Position numbers and translations under genes: made by a program. The notes beneath the pieces were generated by a model, which was not told the origin of the DNA, did not search any database, and worked only from the letters and a program-made list of their open reading frames with translations. DNA of 44,105 bases from Agathobacter sp. (GTDB taxonomy: Bacteria; Bacillota; Clostridia; Lachnospirales; Lachnospiraceae). The stretch spans positions 1-44,105 of the forward strand of contig JALEZW010000045.1 of assembly GCA_022772675.1 (NCBI GenBank). The letters are read 5' to 3'. Each line of letters opens with the position of its first letter. The first letter of the stretch is position 1. Shown one piece after another: positions 32,714-40,456 of this stretch.

Positions 32714-32750
32714 TATGATACAAGGGAAAAATCAGTATGGGAGGAATCAC

Positions 32751-33491
32751 ATGCGTGTGAAAATGATTGTGGCCTACGATGGCACCAATTACAGTGGCTG
32801 GCAGATTCAGCCCAATGGTGTGACCATCGAACAGAAATTAAATGAGGCACTTACCGCACTCCTCGGGGAAGACATCCGCGTCACCGGTGCAAGCCGTACC
32901 GATGCAGGTGTGCATTCTCTGGGGAATGTTTGCGTTTTTGACACCAATACAAGAATGCCGGCGGAAAAGATCAGCTTTGCCTTAAACCAGCGTCTGCCGG
33001 AGGATATTGTGGTGCAGGATTCCTGCGAGGTGGATCCTGATTTTCATCCCCGTTTTTCCAAAAGCCGTAAAACCTATGAGTACCGTATCTTAAACCGCAG
33101 ATTTCCTTTGCCTACCAGACGGCTGGATACCTATTTTTATCATTATCCGCTGGATGTTATGCGGATGCAGGAGGCAGCAGAGCATCTCATCGGGGAACAC
33201 GATTTTAAGAGTTTCTGTGCGGCAAATGCCCAGTCCCGGACCAGCGTGCGCACCATTTATGACTGCTCGGTCACAAAGAATGACGATATCATTACCATAA
33301 GGGTGACAGGAAACGGGTTTCTTTACAATATGGTACGGATTATTGCAGGGACCCTGATCAAGGTGGGAGCAGGGGAAATTGCTCCTTCTGATATGAACCG
33401 GATCCTTGCAGCCTGCGACCGCAGTGCGGCGGGACCAACAGCCCCTGCCCATGGACTTACCATGATGGGGCTTGTTTATGAAAAAGACTGA
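32751..33491 (+). CDS. truA: tRNA pseudouridine(38-40) synthase TruA
   Basis: This 246-residue enzyme makes pseudouridine at tRNA positions 38-40. The catalytic Asp is in SRTDAGVHSLGNV, and the KTYEYRI and GNGFLYNMVRIIAGT motifs fit TruA. A frame is open from 32688, but GGAGG lies just before 32751. It follows ecfT by 37 bases in the usual Firmicute order; the rplM-rpsI pair that often comes next is not here. A dyad (33495-33512) begins 3 bases after the stop. Confidence 0.94.
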   Translation: MRVKMIVAYDGTNYSGWQIQPNGVTIEQKLNEALTALLGEDIRVTGASRTDAGVHSLGNVCVFDTNTRMPAEKISFALNQRLPEDIVVQDSCEVDPDFHPRFSKSRKTYEYRILNRRFPLPTRRLDTYFYHYPLDVMRMQEAAEHLIGEHDFKSFCAANAQSRTSVRTIYDCSVTKNDDIITIRVTGNGFLYNMVRIIAGTLIKVGAGEIAPSDMNRILAACDRSAAGPTAPAHGLTMMGLVYEKD

Positions 33492-33494
33492 GAA

Positions 33495-33512
33495 GTGGGC
33501 AAAACTGCCCAC
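33495..33512. promoter_or_regulatory. GTGGGCA-N4-TGCCCAC dyad, copy 1
   Basis: This is a perfect 7-bp inverted repeat with a 4-base centre, upstream of the HTH gene and its promoter. The same dyad, with the flanking CCAA also conserved, occurs at 35514-35531 before the surface protein gene. It looks like an operator. No T-run follows, so a terminator is less likely. Confidence 0.65.
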
Positions 33513-33521
33513 CAACCCCGG

Positions 33522-33550
33522 TTGTCAGTTTGTTATAATACGTATAATAT
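33522..33550 (+). promoter_or_regulatory. Promoter of the HTH-kinase operon
   Basis: TTGTCA (33522-33527) is followed by TATAAT at 33543-33548 (15-base spacer) or TAATAT at 33545-33550 (17-base spacer). It lies 10 bases after the dyad and about 42 bases before the ATG. Confidence 0.5.
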
Positions 33551-33591
33551 TTGATGGAACGAAGGTTTTTCGTTTACCTGGGGGAAGGACT

Positions 33592-33999
33592 ATGAGAAAC
33601 ACAAAAGAGCTGATCACAAATATAAAACGGATGTCATCACCGGATGAACTGCTAAAGGAAGATTATAGGGAGATAGATTTTCCAACCTACATCAAGGAGG
33701 TAATGAAGGAACATAATATCAAGCCCAGAGATATTATTGTTCAGTTAAATATGGAGAAATCCTATTTTTACCAGATCATGAAGGGCAGACGGGCTCCCAG
33801 ACGTGATTTTCTCCTGAAATTTGCCTTTCTGCTTCATATGAATCTGGATGAAACCCAGCAGCTGCTGGAAATTGCCCACCGCACGCCTCTTTATCCCCGG
33901 AATAAAAAGGATGCGGCAGCTATTTATGCAATTACCCACAAGATGAATTATGAACAGTATGAGACAATTTTAGAGACTTTGGAGGATGAACATGAGTGA
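33592..33999 (+). CDS. Helix-turn-helix regulator of the kinase operon
   Basis: A 135-residue protein with an XRE-like helix-turn-helix at about residues 30-80 (YIKEVMKEHNIKPRDIIVQL..., YFYQIMKGRRAPRRDFLLKFAFLL). The remaining C-terminal part is helical (AAAIYAITHKMNYEQYETILE). GGGGAAGGA precedes the ATG; the frame is open from 33472 across the dyad and promoter, so that start is wrong. The gene overlaps the kinase start by 8 bases. This protein may be a phosphorylation target of the kinase and may bind the dyads at 33495 and 35514; both are inference. Confidence 0.75.
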   Translation: MRNTKELITNIKRMSSPDELLKEDYREIDFPTYIKEVMKEHNIKPRDIIVQLNMEKSYFYQIMKGRRAPRRDFLLKFAFLLHMNLDETQQLLEIAHRTPLYPRNKKDAAAIYAITHKMNYEQYETILETLEDEHE

Positions 34000-35457
34000 A
34001 AAGGATATTAAGGATTTCAACAGCTCATATGAAAAGGAAATACAGTCCATAAAATTACCTGAGAGACTCCGGCAGGATTATAGAATTACAGACTGCCTGA
34101 AGGAATCTGAAATCAAAAACTCTACCTGCTGGAATCCACAGAAAAATCGTATTATGTTCTTAAGATGTTTCAAATCGAATATTCCTCTTTACTGGAAAAT
34201 GAATATCATGTCATGCAGCAGCTTTTTGAGGTGAAAAACTGTCCGGTACCGGAACCGGAAGATTACTGGACAGATGAAAATCATGCCTATTTTCTGCGGA
34301 AATATATCGACGGAAGCTCGCTCTTTTCCCTGTATGAAAGCGGTTATTTTAGTACCAATGAAAGAATTCTTAAAATGTCCATGGAATTGTGCCGAATTAT
34401 TGAAGTGCTGCACGAGGAAAAGCCGCCCATCATCCATCGGGATGTCAAGCCGGAAAACTTTATCTGGAACAAAAAGGAGGAGAAACTTTATCTGATTGAC
34501 TGCGATTCTGCCCGTTATTATAAAGAGGGACAGGAGAGGGATACTTTTTTCCTTGGAACACCGGAACACGCAGCTCCGGAGGCATACGGCTATGCCCAGT
34601 GTGATGTGAGAAGCGATGTGTACGGAATCGGAAAAACCATTCTTTATATGTGCTGCGGCCGCACGGATGATGAAGCTGTGAAGGATGGTTCCGTTTCCAG
34701 AGAACTCCAGAAGATTATTAAAAAATGTGTTGCCTTTGCGCCGGAGGAGAGATACCCGAAGGTCAGACAGATTTACCGGGAACTGCAGAAATTACATGAA
34801 CAAAACAGTCAGGATGTGGCAGGTTCGTGGAAAGTGAAGTATGTGTCACGTATGCTTGTGGTGTCCCTTGTGACGTTTGCACTGGGAATTGCAGTTGACC
34901 GGATTGTTTTTCGATTGGATGGCATGAGCCACTATGCGGAGAAAAATCTGGAAGACGGAGAATCCCTTGCAGAATCGGCAGATAAGGTGACCATCAATGT
35001 GGCAGGATATCAGGATGATGTGGACAGGATTGTGACCTGCTACTACGAAATGGATTTAGAGGGCATGGGAAAAGCCTATGATGAGCTGTTTACCCGGCTT
35101 TATGGGGCCCGTGATTTGAATGCTCTGGAATGGACAGATATATCAAAGCTTGAGGAAGTTCCGGAAAACTATCCCTACAAGCCGTATCCTTACAGGGTAT
35201 GTGATCCACTGGCCTGTTATGACCGCCTTCTGTATTTGAAAATCGGTAATTTTCAGGAGTACAGTGGTGCAATTTACGGATACCTGGACTTTTGGCTGAA
35301 TGAGGAGACGGCAAATCCGGATATGCCTTTTTATCAATACTGTAACGGAACGAAGGAGGCACGGGAGGAAAACTACAGGGAGGCCCTTGTGGAGGTGATT
35401 AACAGCGCGCTCCGCGGGGTGATGGACCAGGATCAGCTGGAGGTACTGAGCATTTAG
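33992..35457 (+). pseudogene. Transmembrane Ser/Thr protein kinase, disrupted by a -1 frameshift
   Basis: The natural start is ATG 33992 (GGAGG at 33981-33985). The first frame runs through DYRITDCLKESE and then loses kinase homology. One base back, from 34111, the sequence reads NQKLYLLESTEKSYYVLKM, a kinase beta1-beta3 region with the ATP-binding lysine in VLK, and this frame continues to 35457. The joined product would have 488 residues. Visible motifs are HRDVKPENF, DCD in place of DFG (LIDCDSAR) and the GTPEHAAPE loop. One membrane helix (MLVVSLVTFALGIAVDRI) follows, then an outside domain of about 200 residues. The shift point lies in 34111-34122 and includes CAAAAAC. It may be a mutation, a sequencing error or recoding; an internal start at ATG 34165 has no ribosome site and lacks the lysine region. 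Confidence 0.75.
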
Positions 35458-35513
35458 TACACCGAATAAAAAGTTTCAAAACTTGTGAAATCCCGTGGAA
35501 AAAATTGTCGAAA

Positions 35514-35531
35514 GTGGGCAGAAGTGCCCAC
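35514..35531. promoter_or_regulatory. GTGGGCA-N4-TGCCCAC dyad, copy 2
   Basis: The same perfect 7-bp dyad as at 33495-33512, again followed by CCAA. It is 57 bases after the kinase stop and 101 bases before the surface protein start. A TAAAAT box (35553-35558) lies 21 bases downstream. Confidence 0.65.
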
Positions 35532-35632
35532 CAAAAACCGACGATGATTTGGTAAAATGTACTTGTTCATAACTATTCTGTAAAACACATGTGAACAAAA
35601 TTACCAAAAGAATTTCACAAGGAGGAATGTGT

Positions 35633-38600
35633 ATGGGAAAAGGAATTCGTAAGAAGATAGCAGTGTTTCTCACTCTGTGCATGGTATGCTCGCTGTTTGC
35701 GGGGGTACCGATGAACGTACAGGCAGAGGAGAATGTGGGCCTGACAATCACGGGCTGGCTTGACTGGGGTCAAGGGGAGGCAAATACGGAGGCAACATTT
35801 GGAAGTGAGGAAAATGCCACTCTGGCAGGTCAGACATTTGCATTAAGGTATAATGGACAACCTGTAACTGCAGATCAGATTGCGGTTTCAGATTCGGAAA
35901 ATTGTACCTTTAAGCAGAACAGCGACCATGAAAAATTTATTGATTTTTCATTTAAAAAGACTGGAGATTATACAATTACGTACACTGGTAACACAACGGA
36001 AGATACAGCTAATAAGACAGTTACAATAAAAGTTGGTCTTCCAACCATTGGATTTTACACGACTAAAGAAGCAACAGATGACGGATATATCGGAAATGAT
36101 GAAGATGAAGTTTTTGAATACGAAAGTGGCAAAACAACATTTTACGTCGTTCCGAATCTCAGCGAGGTTAAAAAAAATAACTGGACGGATTTCCAGTATA
36201 CGGTAAAACCAAACTGGGGCGATGTTTCGGGCATTACCGTGAATGGAGAACCACTCGGAGCGGAAGGTGTTGTTTGTACGTCTGCTTCTCCGGCGGCAAT
36301 CGTGGTAACAGAGGATGCTTCTGGGGATTGGGCACTGGATGTTTCCAGCACTTATAATTATACGGATGAGAATGAAGAAACGAAGATAGAGAACGATGGT
36401 CCGGGATGCTATGTTTCCTGTAAGGAGAAATTAGCAGGACTGGTATTCTCGAATAACGTTCCGGATGCAGAGGGGAATTGCGAATACAGAAAACATGATG
36501 GCACTTCTCCAAAGCTGATTTGCCCATGGTATTTTGCAAATATGGATGAGAACGGGAATGCGACAGCTTATACCGGTGATCTGACGGTTAAGAAGGTGGC
36601 AAATGGAGAAGCGAGTGCCACAGAGGACGGATCAGCGGTGCAGCATACAGAAGATGGAAAGAACATTCCGGGAAGATATGATATACGTTTTGAGGATTTG
36701 GGAACTTACCGGCTCTATGATGAAAGTGGTTCCTTTATCACGATTACGGTGGTTGAAAATGAAAGAGGATTTTTTAACTCCGCATCAATCAGTACAGACA
36801 GCTTTATTGATGAGCAGCGCATGGAATTTTCAGATACCAGTAACCGTACCTTCTACTTTGCTTATAAGAAGACTCCATGGGAGGGATGCAGCTATTCTGT
36901 TGAGACAGGAGCTAATGGTCTGCCGGTTGTGTATACAAATAATGAGGGAAACGAGGAGCCGGTTACAGGTGTAACGGTCACAGAGGAAAAACCTTGTGGA
37001 GAATATACCGTATATAAGCTGATACTGGAAGATTCCTTCGAAATGTTTGATGGACGTGTTGGAATTAAATTAAATTATACGAATAATAATGACAACAATG
37101 ATTCAAGGACAGATTTCAGCTGGCTTGAATTGTCCGGCAAAAAGGAAGGACTTGTCTGCTCATGGCCAGAGTGGCCGGAAAACAGCAATTCCGGCCCATA
37201 TATTCCGGAAGCTCCAAAGTATCAAAAAGATATGAATCTGTCGAAGCTTCAGAAGCATATTATGATTTTTGGAACGATGGATGCAAATGGAAATACTTCC
37301 ACATATTCCGGAAATCTTACCATCAAAAAGGTCAATGCAGATGGAAGCATAAAAGATACGACGGATGGAAGTGTTGTGAAGCACAGCCAGACGATAGAAG
37401 TAGATGGCGAGGAAGAAGAAAAGAATTATGATGATATCTATGCGGTAAAGTTTAATGCAAATGCAAGCGGAAAATACCGCATCTATAATGAAAGCAATTC
37501 TTATGTTATTGTGACCGTAGGGGATATTGATGCAGGCTTTTATTCTTCCGCGGATATCAGGGATGCGAACTATATTGATGAGCAGGAACTGGAATACTCA
37601 GAGGACAGTAACCGCACCTTCTACTTTGCATACAAGACGAAGCTTGGTGAGGATAATACAGTTGAAATCGTAAAAGATGAAACCGGTAAGCCGGAACTGG
37701 AAACAAACGGAAATGCTGATGAGGTAAGTTTTGAGAAGGTAAGCACTTCCGGAGAGCAGGAAGTATATAAGATTACACTGGGAAAGAACTTTGAAACCGG
37801 ATGGTGTGATGGATTTGATTTTATTTTAAAATTGAAACGGTCAGATGGAGAAGCGGATAAATGGGGACTTAACCTGCATTATCAAAGAACAGGTCTTGTC
37901 TATGCATGGCCGGCATGGAGCGAGGAAACAGATCATGATGATTATACAAAAGCTCCCACGGAAGGCTTTGAGAAAGTGGGTTCCCATACCAATGAGACAC
38001 AGGTTCTCTATTTTGGAACCATGGATAAGAATGGAAAGGTAACACCGGTAAGAAATGCCAGTGATATTACAGTTTCTAATGGTGGAACGATTGCAAAGTT
38101 TGAGAATGCGCTTGTGGGATATTATGAAGTAACGCTTCCTGAACGTGAAAAAGAGTATACTTTTACCTATGGAAGTTCTTCCCTTCGAATTTGTAGAGAT
38201 ACTCCGTGGATCCAGTTTTACACGGATGAAAATTGCAAGAGTGAGATTCTGGATCATGCATTCTTTGCCGAGGGAGAGAACCAGACATTTTATGTAAAAA
38301 TTAAGGAGCTGGGGGAGTATGACAGCTACCAGCATATTATCATGAAGAGTGATAAGGAAAAATCTGAAACGGAGAATTTATATTACGGAAAAGATTATAC
38401 ACCAGAGTCTTCCGGGCTTAAGACAATGGAGAATTCTCCACTTACGATTGATCAGACGAATACAGCATTAGATTCGTCAAAATCTGAGAAAACGTATAAG
38501 ATTACGGTGAACTCTAATGCGCCGGCACAGTTTGGTCTCCGTATTAAGGCAAAGATAAATAATGACTGGACAGAAGATGATACCATTCAGATTTGCAGGA

Positions 38601-40324
38601 TGAAGGCAGAGAGTGATACCTCAAGTTCATTTAAAGTTGAGGATGAGGGAACAACTCCCAAATATGTTGAGATTAAAGAAACTCCGCAGCCGGATGATCT
38701 TGGCAGCGGAACCAATTCAGGCCTTACAGATGACCAGAAACAGGCACTTGAGGCGGGAGGAGAACTTTCCGTCAGCATCAAGGCCGATACGATTACTGTA
38801 GATAAAGAAAGTGGTGAGGTAAAACTTCCGGATAGCGCAACGGAGGAACAGAAGCAGGAAATCAAGACAGCAGTGAAAGAGATACAGGAAGCAAAGAGGA
38901 ATGATTTCCGTGATGCCTATCAAACAGCTTTTTTGGATTTGACAGTTAAGACTATCGTCAAACCAAAAGATAGTGAAGAGAAAATTGAGAATTCGGTAAA
39001 AGAGACGAAAGCTCCGTTAGTCATTAAAATACCTCTTCCAGCGGCACTGAAGGATAAAGGACATTATGCGGTGATCCGTTATCATGATGGCAAGTCAGAT
39101 ATTCTTACCGTCACTTATGATAGTAAAGAGGGTTATCTGACCTTTGAGACAGACCGGTTCTCAACCTATGCAATCGTATATCGAGATAAAGAGCCAATTG
39201 ATGAACTGGATTTCAGAATGGTAAAATGGAGCAATGCGGGAAAAGATACCCTTACCTATGACGGAACGGTTAAGACCTGCCCGGTTAAATTGGAAGGCTT
39301 GCCGGAAAATTGCGAAGCAGTTATTTCCGGGACAACAGCAACGGAAATTGGTGAGTATACGGCAACGGTGACTCATATTGAGTATATTCACGGAGAGAAA
39401 TCAACAATTTATCCAGTCAGTGAGCTTTCGCTTCCTAAGGCAGTTATGTATGGATATAACTGGGCAATCGTGGAGAAATCTGACTCGGGAAGCGGTTCAG
39501 AATCTGGTTCCGGTAGTGGCTCTGGTGGTGGCGGCACTGGCGGTTCTGGCAGCAGTGGCGGTTCCGGAAGTAGTTCTGGCGGCACGACAGAGAAACCAAC
39601 AGATCCAGAGAAACCGGCAGATCCAGAAAAACCAACGGATCCAGAGAAACCAACGAATCCAGAGACACCCGATGAGCCGACTGAAACTGTAAAGAAAGGC
39701 GATATCCAGAAAGTAGATGGAATCAAATATCAGGTAACAAGCGTTTCTAAAGGAAAGAAAGCTGTTGCTTATGCAGGCAGCAGTAAGACAGCAAAGAAGG
39801 TAACGATTCCTACATCCGTTAACATTAACGGTACGAAATATCAGGTGACCTCCATTGCAGATAACGCAATGTCCGGATACAGCAAGCTTACCAGTGTGAC
39901 GATTCCGTCCAGCGTCACAAAAATCGGAAAGAATGCATTTAAAAACTGTACAGGTTTAAAGAGCGTAACACTTCCAAAGAATGTGACTTCTGTCGGGACA
40001 AATGCCTTTTACAATTGTAAGAAGCTGACAGCAGTGAAATTTGCAGGTACCAAAATTACAAAGATTGGAGATGGTGCATTCCAGAAGTGCGCAGCATTAA
40101 AATCTGTTGTGGTTCCAAAGTCAGTAAAAGAAATTGGAAAGAATGCATTTAAGGACTGCAGGAAGTTAACAAAGATTACATTAAAAGGAACAAAGATTGC
40201 AAAGATTGGTAAAAATGCTTTTGCTAATATGGCTAAAACCGTAACAATATCTGTTCCAAATAGTAAGAAAGCAGCTTATAAGAAGCTTTTGAAAAAAGCA
40301 GGTTATAAACAGCTTGTGAAATAA
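35633..40324 (+). CDS. Large modular surface protein with C-terminal leucine-rich (BspA-type) repeats
   Basis: A 1563-residue exported protein. The signal peptide (residues 1-31) ends near NVQA. The long beta-rich body contains a repeated module of about 250 residues: similar blocks near 36500-36870 and 37250-37640 (256 codons apart) share FIDEQ/YIDEQ and SNRTFYFAYK, and weaker copies lie before and after. A Gly/Ser linker (about 1283-1320) and a PEKPTD-type proline repeat (about 1320-1350) lead to BspA-type leucine-rich repeats (ITKIGDGAFQKC, VKEIGKNAFKDC and others). There is no LPXTG anchor. AAGGAGG fits the ATG at 35633 and not the ATGs at 35591 or 35627. Adhesion or carbohydrate binding is likely but unproven. 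It shares a dyad with the HTH-kinase operon upstream. Confidence 0.85.
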   Translation: MGKGIRKKIAVFLTLCMVCSLFAGVPMNVQAEENVGLTITGWLDWGQGEANTEATFGSEENATLAGQTFALRYNGQPVTADQIAVSDSENCTFKQNSDHEKFIDFSFKKTGDYTITYTGNTTEDTANKTVTIKVGLPTIGFYTTKEATDDGYIGNDEDEVFEYESGKTTFYVVPNLSEVKKNNWTDFQYTVKPNWGDVSGITVNGEPLGAEGVVCTSASPAAIVVTEDASGDWALDVSSTYNYTDENEETKIENDGPGCYVSCKEKLAGLVFSNNVPDAEGNCEYRKHDGTSPKLICPWYFANMDENGNATAYTGDLTVKKVANGEASATEDGSAVQHTEDGKNIPGRYDIRFEDLGTYRLYDESGSFITITVVENERGFFNSASISTDSFIDEQRMEFSDTSNRTFYFAYKKTPWEGCSYSVETGANGLPVVYTNNEGNEEPVTGVTVTEEKPCGEYTVYKLILEDSFEMFDGRVGIKLNYTNNNDNNDSRTDFSWLELSGKKEGLVCSWPEWPENSNSGPYIPEAPKYQKDMNLSKLQKHIMIFGTMDANGNTSTYSGNLTIKKVNADGSIKDTTDGSVVKHSQTIEVDGEEEEKNYDDIYAVKFNANASGKYRIYNESNSYVIVTVGDIDAGFYSSADIRDANYIDEQELEYSEDSNRTFYFAYKTKLGEDNTVEIVKDETGKPELETNGNADEVSFEKVSTSGEQEVYKITLGKNFETGWCDGFDFILKLKRSDGEADKWGLNLHYQRTGLVYAWPAWSEETDHDDYTKAPTEGFEKVGSHTNETQVLYFGTMDKNGKVTPVRNASDITVSNGGTIAKFENALVGYYEVTLPEREKEYTFTYGSSSLRICRDTPWIQFYTDENCKSEILDHAFFAEGENQTFYVKIKELGEYDSYQHIIMKSDKEKSETENLYYGKDYTPESSGLKTMENSPLTIDQTNTALDSSKSEKTYKITVNSNAPAQFGLRIKAKINNDWTEDDTIQICRMKAESDTSSSFKVEDEGTTPKYVEIKETPQPDDLGSGTNSGLTDDQKQALEAGGELSVSIKADTITVDKESGEVKLPDSATEEQKQEIKTAVKEIQEAKRNDFRDAYQTAFLDLTVKTIVKPKDSEEKIENSVKETKAPLVIKIPLPAALKDKGHYAVIRYHDGKSDILTVTYDSKEGYLTFETDRFSTYAIVYRDKEPIDELDFRMVKWSNAGKDTLTYDGTVKTCPVKLEGLPENCEAVISGTTATEIGEYTATVTHIEYIHGEKSTIYPVSELSLPKAVMYGYNWAIVEKSDSGSGSESGSGSGSGGGGTGGSGSSGGSGSSSGGTTEKPTDPEKPADPEKPTDPEKPTNPETPDEPTETVKKGDIQKVDGIKYQVTSVSKGKKAVAYAGSSKTAKKVTIPTSVNINGTKYQVTSIADNAMSGYSKLTSVTIPSSVTKIGKNAFKNCTGLKSVTLPKNVTSVGTNAFYNCKKLTAVKFAGTKITKIGDGAFQKCAALKSVVVPKSVKEIGKNAFKDCRKLTKITLKGTKIAKIGKNAFANMAKTVTISVPNSKKAAYKKLLKKAGYKQLVK
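39480..39690 (+). repeat. In-gene low-complexity repeat (Gly/Ser then Pro-rich)
   Basis: The DNA here is built from short repeated units: first GGT/AGC/TCC codons giving a Ser-Gly linker, then repeats of CCAGAGAAACCAAC-like units giving PEKPTD. It is likely to vary in length between strains by slippage. Confidence 0.7.
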
Positions 40325-40348
40325 TCGTTTCTTAATTGTAATTTAACA

Positions 40349-40388
40349 ACAAATCCGCTATACTGGAATATTAGTATAGCGGATTTGT
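40349..40388 (+). terminator. Strong terminator after the surface protein
   Basis: A perfect 16-bp stem, ACAAATCCGCTATACT (40349-40364) with its complement at 40373-40388, has an 8-base loop and a T-rich 3' side. It lies 24 bases after the stop codon. Confidence 0.85.
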
Positions 40389-40456
40389 TTACTATATAGG
40401 AAATTCCGGATAAAACAAGAAAAACACTATTAGCTCTTAATAGAGAAAGGATAAAA

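Noticed and set aside
33493-33515. Dyad after truA as a terminator
   Set aside because: No T-run follows, and the identical dyad recurs before another gene together with flanking bases, which fits an operator better.
34115-34120. Proven programmed -1 frameshift site in the kinase
   Set aside because: The heptamer is C-AAA-AAC and not A-AAA-AAC, and no clear downstream pseudoknot is visible. Kept only as one of three explanations.
39480-39690. CRISPR-like array
   Set aside because: The repeats are in-frame coding low complexity (Ser-Gly and Pro-rich linker) without unique spacers.
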